From Actinobacteria bacterium UBA2286 (GTDB lineage Bacteria; Actinomycetota; Coriobacteriia; Anaerosomatales; Anaerosomataceae), in assembly GCA_002345925.1 (NCBI GenBank), contig DDWM01000001.1, positions 1 to 13,829 on the forward strand: 13,829 bases of DNA. The letters are read 5' to 3'. This document shows, one piece after another, positions 12,944-13,829 of the stretch. The notes beneath the pieces are model-generated. The model saw only the letters and a program-made list of their open reading frames with translations. It made no database searches and was not told where the DNA came from. A program made the position numbers and the translations under genes. The stretch's first letter is position 1. Every line of letters begins with the position of its first letter.

Positions 12944-13806
12944 ACAACCCTGCAAGAACGGGAATGTGCCAGAATCGAAACATGGACAAGTCACACATCC
13001 TGAATGAGATTCGTCGCACAGCGGAGGCCAATGGAGGCGTTCCACTTGGGCGCGCTCGCTTCCTCGAGCACACGGGAATCCGCGAGACCGACTGGGCAGG
13101 CAAGTACTGGTTGAAATGGAGCGACGCCGTAGCGGAGGCTGGCTTCACCCCCAACACAATGCAGCGCGCCTACGAGGACGACGCGATTCTTGAATCGCTG
13201 GCGCTATTCGTTCGTGAGATTGGCCACTACCCAGTCTTCAACGAACTCGTAATGAAGCGCCGGTTAGATCCCAGTTTCCCTAGCCATGGCACCTTCGCGC
13301 GCCTCGGCAAGAAGGGTGAGATTGCAGCGCGACTCGCAGTCTGGTGCGACGAGATAGGCGGCTGGGATGACGTCCTGGCTCTCTGCCTCCCCATCGCTGA
13401 GAAGGCGAGCCCACAACACGATGAGGATGAGACTCCCAGCGCACCCGACGGCTACGTCTACTTGATGAAGTCCGGGAGGTACTACAAGATCGGGCGAACC
13501 AATTCGGTGGGACGTCGGGAGTACGAGCTGGGCATCCAGCTACCGGAGCCACTGAGTGTCGTACACACAATCGCAACCGATGATCCTGCTGGTATCGAAA
13601 CCTACTGGCATGAGCGATTTGCCACGCGCAGGAAGAACGGCGAGTGGTTCGAACTTCGCCGTGAGGATGTCACGGCGTTCAGACGTCGGAAGTTCCAGTA
13701 GGGTGTGCCTAACCCGCGCTTCCACACTGACAAGATGAGGCCCGCGAGCTACGCTCGGCAGGACGAGGCAAGTTCGGCCTCATCTTGCAGGTGAAGCGCA
13801 AACACG
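12938..13806 (+). mobile_element. Putative integron gene cassette carrying a GIY-YIG nuclease gene
   Basis: An 869-base unit runs from just after the G of GTTAGGC to the G of the terminal GTTAGCC. It has a single gene whose ATG is 44 bases from the left boundary and whose stop is 5 bases before the GCCTAAC core of an attC-like element. This is the standard layout of a gene cassette. No integrase gene occurs in the window, so it would be a cassette at a secondary site or part of a cluster of attC sites lacking an integrase. Alternatively, the pair of GGGTTAGGCACA repeats could be ends of another mobile unit. Confidence 0.5.
12982..13701 (+). CDS. GIY-YIG (T5orf172/MUG113-type) nuclease with N-terminal HNR-like repeats
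   Basis: This 239-residue protein has two N-terminal helical repeats (about 5-57 and 65-135). They resemble the repeats associated with homing endonucleases: the first ends in KWSDAVAEAGF, the second in GGWDDVLALC. A linker follows, then a C-terminal GIY-YIG-type nuclease domain (about 155-235). The nuclease signature reads GYVY (157-160) and YKIG (168-171), followed by R172, E206 in GIETYWHERF and the GEWFEL block (220-225). It should cut DNA, with the repeats probably binding it. I use the ATG at 12982 because it lies just before the first repeat and inside the cassette boundary. Earlier in-frame ATGs at 12916, 12931 and 12964 are possible. No clear ribosome-binding site precedes any of them. 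Role could be defence or mobility; this is inference. Confidence 0.82.
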   Translation: MDKSHILNEIRRTAEANGGVPLGRARFLEHTGIRETDWAGKYWLKWSDAVAEAGFTPNTMQRAYEDDAILESLALFVREIGHYPVFNELVMKRRLDPSFPSHGTFARLGKKGEIAARLAVWCDEIGGWDDVLALCLPIAEKASPQHDEDETPSAPDGYVYLMKSGRYYKIGRTNSVGRREYELGIQLPEPLSVVHTIATDDPAGIETYWHERFATRRKNGEWFELRREDVTAFRRRKFQ

Positions 13807-13812
13807 TTAGCC
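13707..13812 (+). other. attC-like integron recombination site
   Basis: The 106-base element opens with GCCTAAC (13707-13713) and closes with GTTAGCC (13806-13812), one base from the GTTRRRY consensus. Inside, GCGCTTC (13716-13722) pairs with GAAGCGC (13793-13799), and CAAGATGAGGCC (13731-13742) pairs perfectly with GGCCTCATCTTG (13776-13787). A small CGAGC/GCTCG hairpin sits in the central loop. The length and nested R and L boxes fit attC sites (known range about 57-141 bases). The R''-L'' gap of 2 bases is shorter than usual. Confidence 0.55.
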
Positions 13813-13829
13813 ATAGTGGGGGAGTCGCG

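Overview
The window is GC-rich, densely packed DNA that most resembles an anaerobic member of the Actinomycetota, possibly Coriobacteriia-like. The reasons are a PdtaS/PdtaR-type histidine kinase with an ANTAR response regulator, an apparently leaderless start, an anaerobe-type split glutamate synthase and HdrBC-like iron-sulphur proteins. The taxonomic placement is inference; no rRNA or other marker gene is present.

Region 1 (10-4166) is signalling. A membrane-anchored GAF/HD-GYP protein on the minus strand diverges from a plus-strand run of pdtaS-like kinase, pdtaR-like REC-ANTAR antiterminator and a LysE-family exporter. The kinase start lies where a TATACT -10 box would place the transcription start, so its mRNA is probably leaderless.

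Region 2 (4187-7690) is a toxin-antitoxin island. Four modules lie in about 3.5 kb: vapBC-1 (-), yefM-yoeB (+), a tacAT-like RHH/GNAT pair (-) and vapBC-2 (-), with one small membrane protein of unknown function between them. The active-site residues expected of each toxin family are present. Each antitoxin has a different operator-like repeat over its promoter or ribosome-binding region. The two VapBC pairs are clearly paralogous in protein but not in operator.

Region 3 (7752-12836) is one metabolic operon with its own TATAAT box, a leader with two mutually exclusive hairpins, and a strong intrinsic terminator. It encodes a fused HdrB-HdrC-like protein followed by a three-piece archaeal-type glutamate synthase: glutaminase, ferredoxin plus FMN synthase, and GXGXG subunits. 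No NAD(P)H-oxidising GltD subunit is seen. The HdrBC-like protein is the obvious candidate electron partner, and this is the most interesting metabolic observation here.

Region 4 (12841-13829) looks like an integron gene cassette without a nearby integrase. A GIY-YIG (T5orf172-type) nuclease gene with HNR-like repeats starts just after a GTTAGGC site. It ends 5 bases before a GCCTAAC site that opens a 106-base, strongly folded attC-like element ending in GTTAGCC.

No tRNA, rRNA, CRISPR array, transposase or integrase was found, and no gene-free stretch exceeds 300 bases.
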